This document shows, piece by piece, positions 10,715 to 19,276 of a stretch of DNA of 64,000 nt (position 1 is its first letter; the number at the start of each line of letters is the position of its first letter). The notes below the pieces were generated by a model. It searched no databases. It saw nothing but the letters and a program-made list of their open reading frames with translations, and was not told where the DNA came from. The position numbers and the translations under genes were made by a program. The stretch lies in contig JAJYUL010000006.1 of assembly GCA_021792555.1 (NCBI GenBank), positions 55,694-119,693 on the forward strand. The letters are read 5' to 3'. This DNA is from Pseudomonadota bacterium (GTDB taxonomy: Bacteria; Pseudomonadota; Gammaproteobacteria; Steroidobacterales; Steroidobacteraceae).

Positions 10715-12429
10715 TGCAGCGAGGCCACCTGCAGAGTCTGCGCGGCCGGCAGCGGCTTGTCCGGCGCCACGCCCATCAGGCGCAGCGCCCGGCCGATCAC
10801 TTTGGCGAACACCGGCGCGGAGACATCACCGCCGTAATACAGGCCGGCGCGCGGATCCCTCAGCACCACCACCGCGGCGAGACGCGGCGCGGTGGACGGC
10901 GCGACACCCGCGAACACCGCGTTGAAGTGGTGCTCCCGGTAGCTGCCGTCGTCATCTTCCCACGAGGTGCCGGTCTTGCCGGCCACGGTATATCCGGGGA
11001 TGTTCCCCGAGGGGGCAGTGCCGCCCGGCCGGACCACCCCGCGCATCAGCTGCAGCAGCTCGCGGCAGAGCTTGGCGGGCATGATCCGCCGCCCGGGCGG
11101 CGGCGCGTTGACGCGCAGGAACGACACGGGGCGCTCCACGCCGAGCGCCCCGAGCGTGGCGTAGGCGTGAGCGAGCTGCAGCGCCGTGACGGACAGTCCG
11201 TAGCCGTGGGACATGGTGGCGATGCGGATCGGGTGCCAGGTCTTGTACGGCAGCAGCACCCCGGGGGACTCGCCCGGGTAGCCCGGGCTCGTGAACTGCC
11301 CGAAGCCGAAGCGGTGCAGCGTGCGCCAGATGAGCGCGGGCGGGAGCGACAGCGCGATGTGGGCCATGCCGACGTTCGAGCTCTTGGCGAGGACGGTGTA
11401 GATGCCGATCGGCCCGAGGTCGGTCTCGTCGCGGAAGATGTGCCCCTCGACCTTGATGTATCCGGGCGAGGTGTTGATGATGCTGTGGCTGTTGTACTGG
11501 CCACTCATGAGCGCGGCGGCGATGAAGAACGGCTTGATCGAGGAGCCCGGCTCGAAGGTGTCGGTGATGGCGCGGTTGCGGTACAGGTTTGGCAGCAGCT
11601 GCGAGCGATCGTTCGGGTTGAACGCCGGCTGGTTGACCATGGCGAGCACCTCGCCGGTGTCGACATCGATCACCACCATGCTGCCGGAGCTCGCCCGCTG
11701 CGCCTCGACCTGCGCCTTCAGCGCCCGGTAGGCGAGGTACTGGATGCGCATGTCGATCGACAGCACCAGATCGCGCCCCGGGCGCGCCGGGCGAATGCTG
11801 TCGACGTCCTGAACGATGCGCCCGTAACGGTCTTCGATGACGCGCTTCTCGCCGTCGAGCCCGGTCAGCCAGGAGTTGTACTCGAGCTCGAGGCCGTCCT
11901 GCCCCTGGTCGTTGATGTTGGTGAAGCCGATCAGCTGACCGGTCACCTCGCCGGCCGGGTAGTAGCGGCGGTACTCGCGCGCCAGGTAGACCCCGGGGAT
12001 GCCGAGCGCCTTGACGGCGAGCGCCTGCGGCGGCGGCAGCTGGCGCGCGACGTACAGGAAGTCGAGATTGAGGTTGCTGCTGATGTCGCGCAGCAGCGTC
12101 GGCTCGTTCAGGTGCAGCGCCTGGGCGAGGCGCGGGACCCGATCCCCGCCCTGCATGATCTGGCGGGGATTGACCCACACCGAATCGACGGGGGTGCTCA
12201 CCGCGAGCGGTTCGCCGTAGCGATCCGTGATCACGCCGCGGTGCGCCGGGATGGTCACGATGCGGGTGAAGCGCGCGTTGCCCTGCTGGGAGAGAAACTG
12301 GTAGTCGACGAGCTGCAGGTCCACCGCGCGGGCGACGAGCCCCAGCCCGAGCACGGCGAGCACGCCGAGCACGAAATAGGCCCGCCACCGGTAGGCGGGC
12401 GCGCGCTGACGGACGCGGCGGGACTTCAT
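10711..12429 (-). CDS. ftsI: Septal peptidoglycan transpeptidase FtsI (PBP3)
   Basis: Class B penicillin-binding protein, partner of FtsW, cross-linking septal peptidoglycan in the periplasm. The 572-aa protein has a short cytoplasmic basic N-terminus, one membrane anchor at about 17-36, a pedestal domain (RGVITDRYGEPLA) and a transpeptidase domain with S296-x-x-K299, S350-S-N and K485-T-G. The start was set at the ATG overlapping the ftsL stop; the frame remains open upstream but no homologous residues are there. E. coli FtsI is 588 aa; the C-terminus here is correspondingly short. Confidence 0.96.
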   Translation of the reverse strand: MKSRRVRQRAPAYRWRAYFVLGVLAVLGLGLVARAVDLQLVDYQFLSQQGNARFTRIVTIPAHRGVITDRYGEPLAVSTPVDSVWVNPRQIMQGGDRVPRLAQALHLNEPTLLRDISSNLNLDFLYVARQLPPPQALAVKALGIPGVYLAREYRRYYPAGEVTGQLIGFTNINDQGQDGLELEYNSWLTGLDGEKRVIEDRYGRIVQDVDSIRPARPGRDLVLSIDMRIQYLAYRALKAQVEAQRASSGSMVVIDVDTGEVLAMVNQPAFNPNDRSQLLPNLYRNRAITDTFEPGSSIKPFFIAAALMSGQYNSHSIINTSPGYIKVEGHIFRDETDLGPIGIYTVLAKSSNVGMAHIALSLPPALIWRTLHRFGFGQFTSPGYPGESPGVLLPYKTWHPIRIATMSHGYGLSVTALQLAHAYATLGALGVERPVSFLRVNAPPPGRRIMPAKLCRELLQLMRGVVRPGGTAPSGNIPGYTVAGKTGTSWEDDDGSYREHHFNAVFAGVAPSTAPRLAAVVVLRDPRAGLYYGGDVSAPVFAKVIGRALRLMGVAPDKPLPAAQTLQVASLQ

Positions 12430-12703
12430 GGGCGCACGACCACGATGTCCTTTGGCGGGGGCATCTTCATGTGCAGCTTGTTCTGCGCCACGCTCTCGAT
12501 GAGCGCGTGCGTCGACCAGGCGCTCTCCTCGAGCTGCAGCTGCCCCCACTGGATGTCGAGATTGTCGCGCTGGCGGCTGAGCTGCTCGAGGTGGATGAAC
12601 AGCTCGCGCGCGCGGTAGCGGCAATAGACCGCGCCGACGCCGGAGGCGAGCACCGCCACCCACAGCGCGCCGAACGCGAGGGCGAATGTGGCGCGCCGGG
12701 CCT

Positions 12704-12707
<4 letters not shown>
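12426..12707 (-). CDS. ftsL: Cell division protein FtsL
   Basis: Small bitopic division protein that forms the FtsQLB complex and activates FtsWI. The 93-aa product has a short basic cytoplasmic tail, one membrane helix at about 8-28 and a periplasmic helix with heptad-like leucines (HLEQLSRQRDNLDIQWGQLQ) fitting a coiled coil with FtsB. Sequence similarity is low as usual for FtsL; identification rests on size, topology and its fixed place between rsmH and ftsI. ATG overlaps the rsmH stop. Confidence 0.9.
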
Positions 12708-13630
<923 letters not shown>

Positions 13631-13860
13631 GATGGAAGCGGCCGCGAACGACCCCCCGCAGTGCTCTACTCATGGGCCGTGCCCAGCTCTCCAACCTCGA
13701 ACACCCCACGCGTCCGCGACCCGTCGCGGCGCGCATCCCCGGCCATCCCGTCCATCTCGTCCGCCCGGCGGCCCTGCACCGCGCGCACTGAATGGCGCTC
13801 CGCCACGCCATGGCGCCCATACCCCGCCCTCGTTGCCGGCCCTCGGCGGCCCGCCGCCCC

Positions 13861-14313
13861 TCACAGCGCCAGCGAGTCGAGCTCCGAGGGCAGGTCGGTG
13901 GCGGCCTCCTCCGTCTTCAGCCACTCGTCGCGCCGCTCGCCCCAGCGCGACTCGTTCCACAACTCGAACCGATTGCCCTGACCGATCAACATCCCGTACC
14001 GCTCGAGGCCGGCGAACTCGCGCAGCTCCGGCGGCAGCAGAATCCGCCCGTGCCCGTCGAGCTCCAGATCGGTGGCGTGGCCGACCATCAGCCGCTGCAG
14101 GCGGCGCGCCTGCGCGTGCAGCGTCGGCAGGCTCATCAGCTTCGACTCGATCAGGTCCCACTCGGGCAGGGGGTAAATGAGCAGGCAGCGGTCCCGGTCT
14201 ACGGTGACCACCAGTTTTCCCTGGGCGCGCTCGGTGATCTGCTCCCGATAACGGGTGGGCATGACCATCCGGCCTTTGTCGTCCAGGGTGATTTTGGTAG
14301 CGCCGCGAAACAT
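13861..14313 (-). CDS. mraZ: Transcriptional regulator MraZ
   Basis: Ring-forming DNA-binding protein of the AbrB/SpoVT fold that represses its own operon promoter. The 150-aa product contains two repeats of the family motif: MFRGATKITLDDKGRMVMP with TRYRE at the N-terminus, and LELDGHGRILLPPELREF in the middle, with YPLPEWDLIE between. The start at MFRG matches E. coli MraZ; an in-frame ATG 36 bases upstream would place the start inside the likely operator and is less likely. First gene of the dcw operon. Confidence 0.95.
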   Translation of the reverse strand: MFRGATKITLDDKGRMVMPTRYREQITERAQGKLVVTVDRDRCLLIYPLPEWDLIESKLMSLPTLHAQARRLQRLMVGHATDLELDGHGRILLPPELREFAGLERYGMLIGQGNRFELWNESRWGERRDEWLKTEEAATDLPSELDSLAL

Positions 14314-14333
14314 GGACTCCGAGCGAGGACTTA

Positions 14334-14358
14334 ACCCATCCTCTCCCACTCCGCCCCA
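14334..14358 (-). promoter_or_regulatory. MraZ operator: three TGGGN boxes, 10-base period
   Basis: On the minus strand the leader reads TGGGG-CGGAG-TGGGA-GAGGA-TGGGT, three TGGGN direct repeats each separated by five bases (boxes at 14354-14358, 14344-14348, 14334-14338). This is the established MraZ-binding repeat architecture. It lies between the predicted transcription start and the mraZ ATG, placed for autorepression of the dcw operon. Confidence 0.92.
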
Positions 14359-14367
14359 CTTCGTACC

Positions 14368-14397
14368 ACTATAGGAATCGCGGGTGCGCTATGTCAA
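14368..14397 (-). promoter_or_regulatory. sigma-70 promoter of the mraZ/dcw operon
   Basis: Minus-strand -35 TTGACA (14392-14397, perfect consensus) and -10 TATAGT (14368-14373, five of six) with an 18-base spacer. Upstream of the -35 the DNA is unusually A/T-rich for this genome (14398-14415), resembling an UP element. Predicted start lies about seven bases beyond the -10, just ahead of the MraZ boxes. Confidence 0.85.
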
Positions 14398-14623
14398 TTG
14401 AATTAGTAAGAAAACGTCACATCGGCGTTGAGTTATGTCGAATGCGCGGAGCTCGCCAACAAGTCGGTTTTCGCTATTACGCTTTGCAATCAGCAGGTTG
14501 TGGTAAGAAGCTTATCTACTGGATTAGATATGCATCGCCCGTGCGCCCACTGTCGCCGCGCGCCAACGGGTGTTGGATCCCTGCGCGGCGCCCGCGGCGC
14601 TGCGGATCCCCCGCCCGATGGGC

Positions 14624-15865
14624 TCATTGCGCCGGCAGGATCTTGATCTGACCGCCCTGCAGCCGCGCCCACAGCAGCGAACGGTGCACCCGGCCCTCGG
14701 CATCGATGCGCAGCCGGCCTGTCAATCCATTCAGCTCGAGCGAGCCCGGTGGCACGCCGCGCACGAAGAGGGCCACCGCGAGGTGATAGGCATCGAAGCC
14801 GAATGCAAACAGACGGCCCTGGTCCGGGCCTCCGGCCGGCCAAGCGCGCCCGGTGACCGCATGCACGGCATTGGCAAGCGGATCGCCCAGCATCCAGGGC
14901 ATGTCGAGAAACCTCAGGCCGTCGAGATCCTGATTCGCGGTCGGATCGGGCGCGAAGGCGTCCGAGGTCGAATAGGTCGGTACGCCGTTGGCGTAGTAGA
15001 AGCGCAGCTGCGGCTCGAGCATCCGCTCGGTGCGGGCCGGCGCCGGCGCGAAGATGAACTGGATGTCCGCGCGGCGGCGCGGGACGAACGCGAGCGGCAT
15101 GCCGAGCAGCTGCTCCAGGCGCTGCAGCCGCTCGCGGCTCTGGCGGATCAGCAGCACCCGCTCGATCGGCCCGGAATAGTCCGTCGCCGACGGGTCGATG
15201 CGCGTGGTGGCGAGCAGCCGCCCGCCGCCGGCCTGGAACTGCCGCGTGAACGCGTTCAGCACGCGCGTGCCCAACTGGCCCTCCGGCACGATCGCGACAC
15301 CCAGCCGGTGGCCGTCGGCGAGCACCCGCTTGGCCACGAGGCGCGCCTCGGCGGTCGGTGAGAGCGCGAACTGGAAGAACTGCGGCGGCGAGCGCGTGCC
15401 GCCCGGCAGGAAGTTGAGCGCGAGCATGGGCGGACGAGGCGCACGGTCGGCCGCCGCGGCCTCGACGTTCGGCCGCAGCAGCGGCCCGATGATGAAATCG
15501 GCACCGGCGCGCCCCGCGCGCGCGATGAGGCTCGCGATCGACGCCGTCCCGGCCGTGTCGTAGATGCGCACCTGCGGCCGATCGAGCGGCGGCAGCTGGT
15601 AGTACGCGGTCAGAAATCCGTCGCGGACGCTTTGCGCCGCGGCGCTGAGCGGTCCGGTCTCGGGCAGCAGCAGAGCGATGCTCGTACGCTTCAGCGAGCG
15701 CACGGGCGGCGCCAGCTCCGCCGGCCGGCGCACACCGCCGCGATGCGGCGGCACCGGCGCACCGGCCGTGCGCGGCGTCGGCGCGAGCGCCGGCGGCGTG
15801 GTGGCGCAACCGGCGAACAGAGCGGCGGTCGCGCCCAGCGCGGCAAGCAGAATCGTTCGCTGCAT
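14624..15865 (-). CDS. lpoA: Penicillin-binding protein activator LpoA (LppC domain only)
   Basis: Outer-membrane lipoprotein that stimulates PBP1A in E. coli. The 413-aa product starts with a lipoprotein signal (MQRTILLAALGATAALFAGC; lipobox LFAGC, cysteine 20). It then has the periplasmic-binding-protein-like LppC domain with SIALLLPETGPLSAAAQSVRDG, IIGPLLR and a C-terminal FAFGFDAYHLAV. E. coli LpoA is about 680 aa with an N-terminal TPR domain; that half is absent here. The upstream in-frame ATG at 15904 was rejected because it lengthens the signal peptide. Divergent from rsmI, as in E. coli. Downstream (14398-14623) has two small G/C hairpins but no clear U-tract. Confidence 0.87.
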   Translation of the reverse strand: MQRTILLAALGATAALFAGCATTPPALAPTPRTAGAPVPPHRGGVRRPAELAPPVRSLKRTSIALLLPETGPLSAAAQSVRDGFLTAYYQLPPLDRPQVRIYDTAGTASIASLIARAGRAGADFIIGPLLRPNVEAAAADRAPRPPMLALNFLPGGTRSPPQFFQFALSPTAEARLVAKRVLADGHRLGVAIVPEGQLGTRVLNAFTRQFQAGGGRLLATTRIDPSATDYSGPIERVLLIRQSRERLQRLEQLLGMPLAFVPRRRADIQFIFAPAPARTERMLEPQLRFYYANGVPTYSTSDAFAPDPTANQDLDGLRFLDMPWMLGDPLANAVHAVTGRAWPAGGPDQGRLFAFGFDAYHLAVALFVRGVPPGSLELNGLTGRLRIDAEGRVHRSLLWARLQGGQIKILPAQ

Positions 15866-15942
15866 GGTGGATAAACCTTTCAAAGTCATTCCGTTTAGAG
15901 CCAAGATTACGCTCGCCGATCCGGTGCTGAGCGGAGATTATA

Positions 15943-16803
15943 GTGTCCAAGGTACAAGGGCGGTTGCGGGTCGTGGCGACGCCGATCGGCAACCTGGGCG
16001 ATGTGAGCGCCCGCACCCGAGAGGCGCTCGAGAGCGCCGATGGCATCGTGGCGGAGGACACGCGGCACACGCTGGCGCTGCTGCGGGCGCTCGGGATTTC
16101 CCGGCCGCTCACCTCGCTGCACACGCACAACGAGACCCAACGCGTGCCGCAGCTGCTCGCGCGCCTGGCCGCCGGCGAGACGCTCGCGCTGGTGAGCGAT
16201 GCCGGCACGCCGCTGCTGTCGGATCCGGGTTACGAGCTGGTGCGCGCCGCAGCGGACGCGGGGGTTGTGATCGAGGCCATACCCGGGCCGAGCGCGATCA
16301 CCACGGCGCTCGCGTGCGCGGCGCTGCCGGTCAGCCGCTTCTGCTTCGAGGGCTTCCTGCCGGCGCGCGAGCGTGAACGGCGCGCGCATCTGGCGAGTCT
16401 GGCCGGCGAGCCGCGCACGCTGGTGTTCTTCGAAGCCCCGCACCGCATCGCCGCGACGCTCGCCGATCTGGCCGCCGTCTTCGGCGCAGAGCGCCGCGCC
16501 ACCGTCGCGCGCGAACTGACCAAGGCGCACGAGACGCTCTACCGCGGCACGCTCGGCGAGCTGGCGCGGCGGGCTGCCGAGGAGGAGAACATCCGCCGCG
16601 GCGAACTGACCCTCGTCGTACAGGGCGCCGCGGCCCGGGAGCAGCCGCTCGACGAGGCGCTGCTGCGCCGTGCGGTGCAACTGCTGGTGAAGGAGCTGCC
16701 CCCTGGGCGCGCGGCGGCCATCGCGGCCCAACTGACCGGCGCGAGCCGCAGCGAGGCCTATGCGCTCGCGAGGCAACACGCGCCCGACGGGTCCGAGGAC
16801 TGA
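15943..16803 (+). CDS. rsmI: 16S rRNA (cytidine(1402)-2'-O)-methyltransferase
   Basis: SAM-dependent tetrapyrrole-methylase-fold enzyme that adds the 2'-O-methyl to C1402 of 16S rRNA. The 286-aa product shows VVATPIGNLGDVSARTREAL, EDTRHT, VSDAGTPLLSDPG, IPGPSAITTALACAALP, FFEAPHRI and ARELTKAHET. GTG start at 15943 with a GGAG about seven bases upstream. It is convergent with rnpB. The yraN and diaA genes that follow lpoA in E. coli are not here. Confidence 0.95.
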   Translation: MSKVQGRLRVVATPIGNLGDVSARTREALESADGIVAEDTRHTLALLRALGISRPLTSLHTHNETQRVPQLLARLAAGETLALVSDAGTPLLSDPGYELVRAAADAGVVIEAIPGPSAITTALACAALPVSRFCFEGFLPARERERRAHLASLAGEPRTLVFFEAPHRIAATLADLAAVFGAERRATVARELTKAHETLYRGTLGELARRAAEEENIRRGELTLVVQGAAAREQPLDEALLRRAVQLLVKELPPGRAAAIAAQLTGASRSEAYALARQHAPDGSED

Positions 16804-16810
16804 AAAGAAC

Positions 16811-17288
16811 GGGGAGCCGGCCTGTAAGCCGGGTTCTGTCGCGGGATCCCGCCTCCGTTGAGGAAGCGGACCCCACGCGGCAATCATTCCTCTACGATCC
16901 ACGTCGCCGTGGACCTCTAGCAGCCTACCCGGGAGCGCGCGCGGATCAGCGCCGCGAGCTCTGTTTCCAGGACCCGCTGCTCCCCTATTTGGCCTTGCTC
17001 CAGGTGGGGTTTGCCGTGCCGGCCTTGTTGCCAAGGCCGCGGTGCGCTCTTACCGCACCGTTTCACCCTTGCCGTCCCTGCGTCCAGACTCCCTTCGGGA
17101 GCCTGAGCGAGGGCTTGGGCGGTCTGCTCTCTGTTGCACTTTCCGTGAGCGCGCGCCGTGTGGAGCTTGCGCTCCCGCCTGACGCGGCCCCCCAGGCGTT
17201 ACCTGGCACCCTGATCCGCCGGAGCCCGGACTTTCCTCCCCTCCGGCCCGATGACGGGCCGAAGCAGCGATTGCCCGGCCGGCTCCCC
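16811..17288 (-). ncRNA. rnpB: RNase P RNA (bacterial type A)
   Basis: Catalytic RNA that trims tRNA 5' ends. On the minus strand the conserved core is evident: GAGGGGAGGAAAGTCCGGGC near the 5' end, GTGCCAGGTAACGCCTGG, GTGCAACAGAGAGCAGACCG, AAGGGTGAAACGGTGCGG followed by TAAGAGCGCACCG, GGAGCAAGGCCAAATAGGGG, CCCGGGTAGGCTGCTAGAGG and the 3' GACAGAACCCGGCTTA. The ends pair as a 12-bp P1 helix (17277-17288 with 16811-16822), which sets the limits. At about 478 nt it is longer than E. coli M1 RNA (377 nt), with extra sequence in helices between the core blocks. A T-rich run (TTCTTTT) follows the 3' end and may aid termination. Confidence 0.96.
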
Positions 17289-17295
17289 GTCGATC

Positions 17296-17324
17296 TGAAT
17301 AGCAGAATGTGCCGCCGCCTGCAA
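17296..17324 (-). promoter_or_regulatory. probable rnpB promoter
   Basis: Minus-strand TTGCAG (17319-17324) and TATTCA (17296-17301) with a 17-base spacer; the -10 lies seven bases before the predicted RNase P RNA 5' end. It falls between the sspB stop and rnpB. Both hexamers match consensus at four of six positions. Confidence 0.55.
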
Positions 17325-17333
17325 AGGGGACGG

Positions 17334-17756
17334 TCACTTCACCACGCGCAGCTGCGGACGCTTGGCGCCGCCGCCGCCGTCCTCACCCGGCCCGGGACGG
17401 GGACCGTGCGGCTCCGGCTCGGGCGGCGCGGGGCTGGAGTCCTGATCGGGGAACATCATGCCCTCGCCCGTCTCGCGCGCGTACACGCCCATCACGGCGT
17501 TCACGGGGAAGCGCACGTGGTGAATCACTCCGGCGAAACGGGCGTCGAACTCGACGAGGTCATTGTCGATCTTCAGCCGCTGGGTGGCCGTATAGCTGAG
17601 GTTCAGTACGAGCTTGCCGTCCTGCACGTAGGCGTGCGGGACGTCCTCGCCGGCGCGAGCGGCATCGACGATCACGTGCGGCGTGAGCCCGCTGTCGGTG
17701 ATCCATTGGTGCATCGCGCGCAGCAGATAGGGCCGCTTGGGGGGCGCTTTGAGCAT
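17334..17756 (-). CDS. sspB: ClpXP adaptor protein SspB
   Basis: Adaptor that tethers ssrA-tagged proteins to ClpXP. The 140-aa product has the folded domain at about 1-105 (RPYLLRAMHQWITDSGLTPH, VLNLSYTATQ, FDARFAGVIHHVRFPVNAVMGVYARE). A disordered Pro/Gly-rich linker follows, ending in PQLRVVK, nearly identical to the ClpX-binding tail of E. coli SspB. Start at MLKAPPKRP, preceded by GGAG; the open frame upstream reads through sspA. Follows sspA by 11 bases. Confidence 0.94.
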   Translation of the reverse strand: MLKAPPKRPYLLRAMHQWITDSGLTPHVIVDAARAGEDVPHAYVQDGKLVLNLSYTATQRLKIDNDLVEFDARFAGVIHHVRFPVNAVMGVYARETGEGMMFPDQDSSPAPPEPEPHGPRPGPGEDGGGGAKRPQLRVVK

Positions 17757-17767
17757 CCTAAGGCTCC

Positions 17768-18391
17768 CTAGCGCCGCCGCATGGCCCGCTCCACATCCGA
17801 CAGCGCGCGTGCGAAGGCCGGCCGCGCGAAGATGCGGTTCTCGTACTTGATGATGGGCTGGGCCTTCGGCGGCAGCTCGATCTGATAGTACGGCAGCCGC
17901 CACAGCACCGGAGCGAGCGTCGCGTCAACCAGCGAGAATTCGTCGGAGAGGAAAAAAGGCTTCAATTGAAACAGCTCGACCCCCTGCACGATCGTATCGA
18001 GGAGGATCTTGCGCAGCTTCGGCAGCTGTTTGCGGTCCTCCTCCCGATCGATCTGCTCGAGCAGACTGTACCAGTCGCGCTCTATGCGATAAAGCGCCAG
18101 GCGGAACTGCGCGCGCGTCACCGGATCGACCGGCATCAGCGGCGGGTGCGGGAAGCGCTCATCGAGGTATTCGATGATCACCCGCGAGTCGTACAGCACC
18201 AGATCCCGGTCGACCAGGGTCGGCAGCGAATGATACGGGTTCAGGTCGAGCAGGTCCTCCGGCAGGCTGCCGGGGGTGACGCTGACGGTCTCGATGTCGA
18301 TGCCCTTCTCGGCCAGCACGATCCGTGTGCGATGGCTCCAGGGATCAGCCGGCGCGGAGAACAGCGTCATGATGGATCGTCTGCTCGACAC
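17768..18391 (-). CDS. sspA: Stringent starvation protein A
   Basis: Glutathione-S-transferase-fold protein that binds RNA polymerase in starvation and acid stress. The 207-aa product has MTLFSAPADPWSHRTRIVL, LNPYHSLPTLVDRDL, DSRVIIEYLDERFPHPPLMP, RIERDWYSLL and FLSDEFSLVDATLAPVLWRL, all typical of SspA rather than catalytic GSTs. Possible starts are TTG 18394, GTG 18391 or ATG 18370; GTG is chosen because GGAG lies seven bases before it and E. coli also has residues ahead of MTLFS. Confidence 0.94.
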   Translation of the reverse strand: MSSRRSIMTLFSAPADPWSHRTRIVLAEKGIDIETVSVTPGSLPEDLLDLNPYHSLPTLVDRDLVLYDSRVIIEYLDERFPHPPLMPVDPVTRAQFRLALYRIERDWYSLLEQIDREEDRKQLPKLRKILLDTIVQGVELFQLKPFFLSDEFSLVDATLAPVLWRLPYYQIELPPKAQPIIKYENRIFARPAFARALSDVERAMRRR

Positions 18392-18457
18392 CAAACCGCT
18401 CCCGCGGGCCAGAGGGTATCCCGGTGATCTTACCGCACCGGGGCGCGCCCGTTGCCG

Positions 18458-18475
18458 GCGCCGCGCGAACGGCGC
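18458..18475. other. hairpin between petC and sspA
   Basis: Six-base perfect arms GCGCCG/CGGCGC with a six-base loop in the 93-base petC-sspA gap. There is no U-tract, so a processing or pausing role is as likely as termination. Confidence 0.35.
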
Positions 18476-18484
18476 GGCCGCCCC

Positions 18485-19276
18485 CTAGCGCACGTCTTTC
18501 CAGTACTCGCGGTACAGCAGCCAGGCGAGCCAGGTGAAGGCGATGAGGAACAGGATCACCCATACCCCGAGCCGGTGCCGCTCGGCCCGCTGCGGATCGC
18601 TCACGTAGTAGAGGAAATTGACCGTGTCGTGCACGAACTGGTCGAACTGCGCAGGGGTCATGCTGCCCGGGGCGATCTGGCGGAAATGCGCGAACACCTG
18701 GCGCTTGAGGGTCGTCCCGTGCGGCCCGGGCACCTCGACCGTGCGGTACACCGCGACCTTCAGCCCCTCGAGCGAGGAGAGCACATCGGGCATGGCCACC
18801 GACGGGTAGACGAGGTTGTTCACCCCGGTCGGGCGCGCCGAGTCCACGTAGAAGGTCTTCAGGTACCGGTAGAGGTAATTGGGGCCCCGATAGCGGGCGA
18901 TCAGCGAGAGGTCCGGCGGCTGCTTGCCGAACCATTTCGCCGCATCGGCCGTCATGGGCGAGATGATGTAGTCCTGCGGCTTCTGCCCCGGCGGGATCAG
19001 ATCCTTCTGCAGCACCTGCGGCGGGATCTTCAGATCCTTGCCGAGGCGCGACCAGCGCTCGTAGCGCAGAGAGTGGCAGCCGAGGCAGTAGCCGACGAAG
19101 TCGCGCGCGCCGCGCTGCAGCGATGCCCGATCCGCGACGTTGACCTGCGCCTGCCAGCGCTTCCAGTGCGCCCCGTAGGTCGCGCCCGCATCGGCGGCCT
19201 GCGCGCCCTGAGCCATCACGCCCGCGAGCGCCGCTGCGAGCAGCGCCGGCATCCAGCGGTAACGGTTAGTGCGCAT
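18485..19276 (-). CDS. petC: Cytochrome c1, cytochrome bc1 complex
   Basis: Haem c subunit of respiratory complex III, passing electrons from the Rieske protein to soluble cytochrome c. The 263-aa precursor has a cleavable signal ending near AQA at residue 27, the haem site C64-L-G-C67-H68, a likely axial Met within YPSVAMPDVL, and one C-terminal membrane anchor (VWVILFLIAFTWLAWLL). It overlaps the end of petB by 11 bases, so translation is coupled. Confidence 0.95.
   Translation of the reverse strand: MRTNRYRWMPALLAAALAGVMAQGAQAADAGATYGAHWKRWQAQVNVADRASLQRGARDFVGYCLGCHSLRYERWSRLGKDLKIPPQVLQKDLIPPGQKPQDYIISPMTADAAKWFGKQPPDLSLIARYRGPNYLYRYLKTFYVDSARPTGVNNLVYPSVAMPDVLSSLEGLKVAVYRTVEVPGPHGTTLKRQVFAHFRQIAPGSMTPAQFDQFVHDTVNFLYYVSDPQRAERHRLGVWVILFLIAFTWLAWLLYREYWKDVR

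Noticed and set aside
14399..14623. ORF-like frames (about 70-86 codons) in the A/T-rich region after lpoA
   Set aside because: They span the promoter upstream DNA, have no ribosome site and no conserved features.
15939..15944. TATAGT overlapping the rsmI GTG as a promoter
   Set aside because: It would start transcription inside rsmI with no later start codon that fits the protein family.
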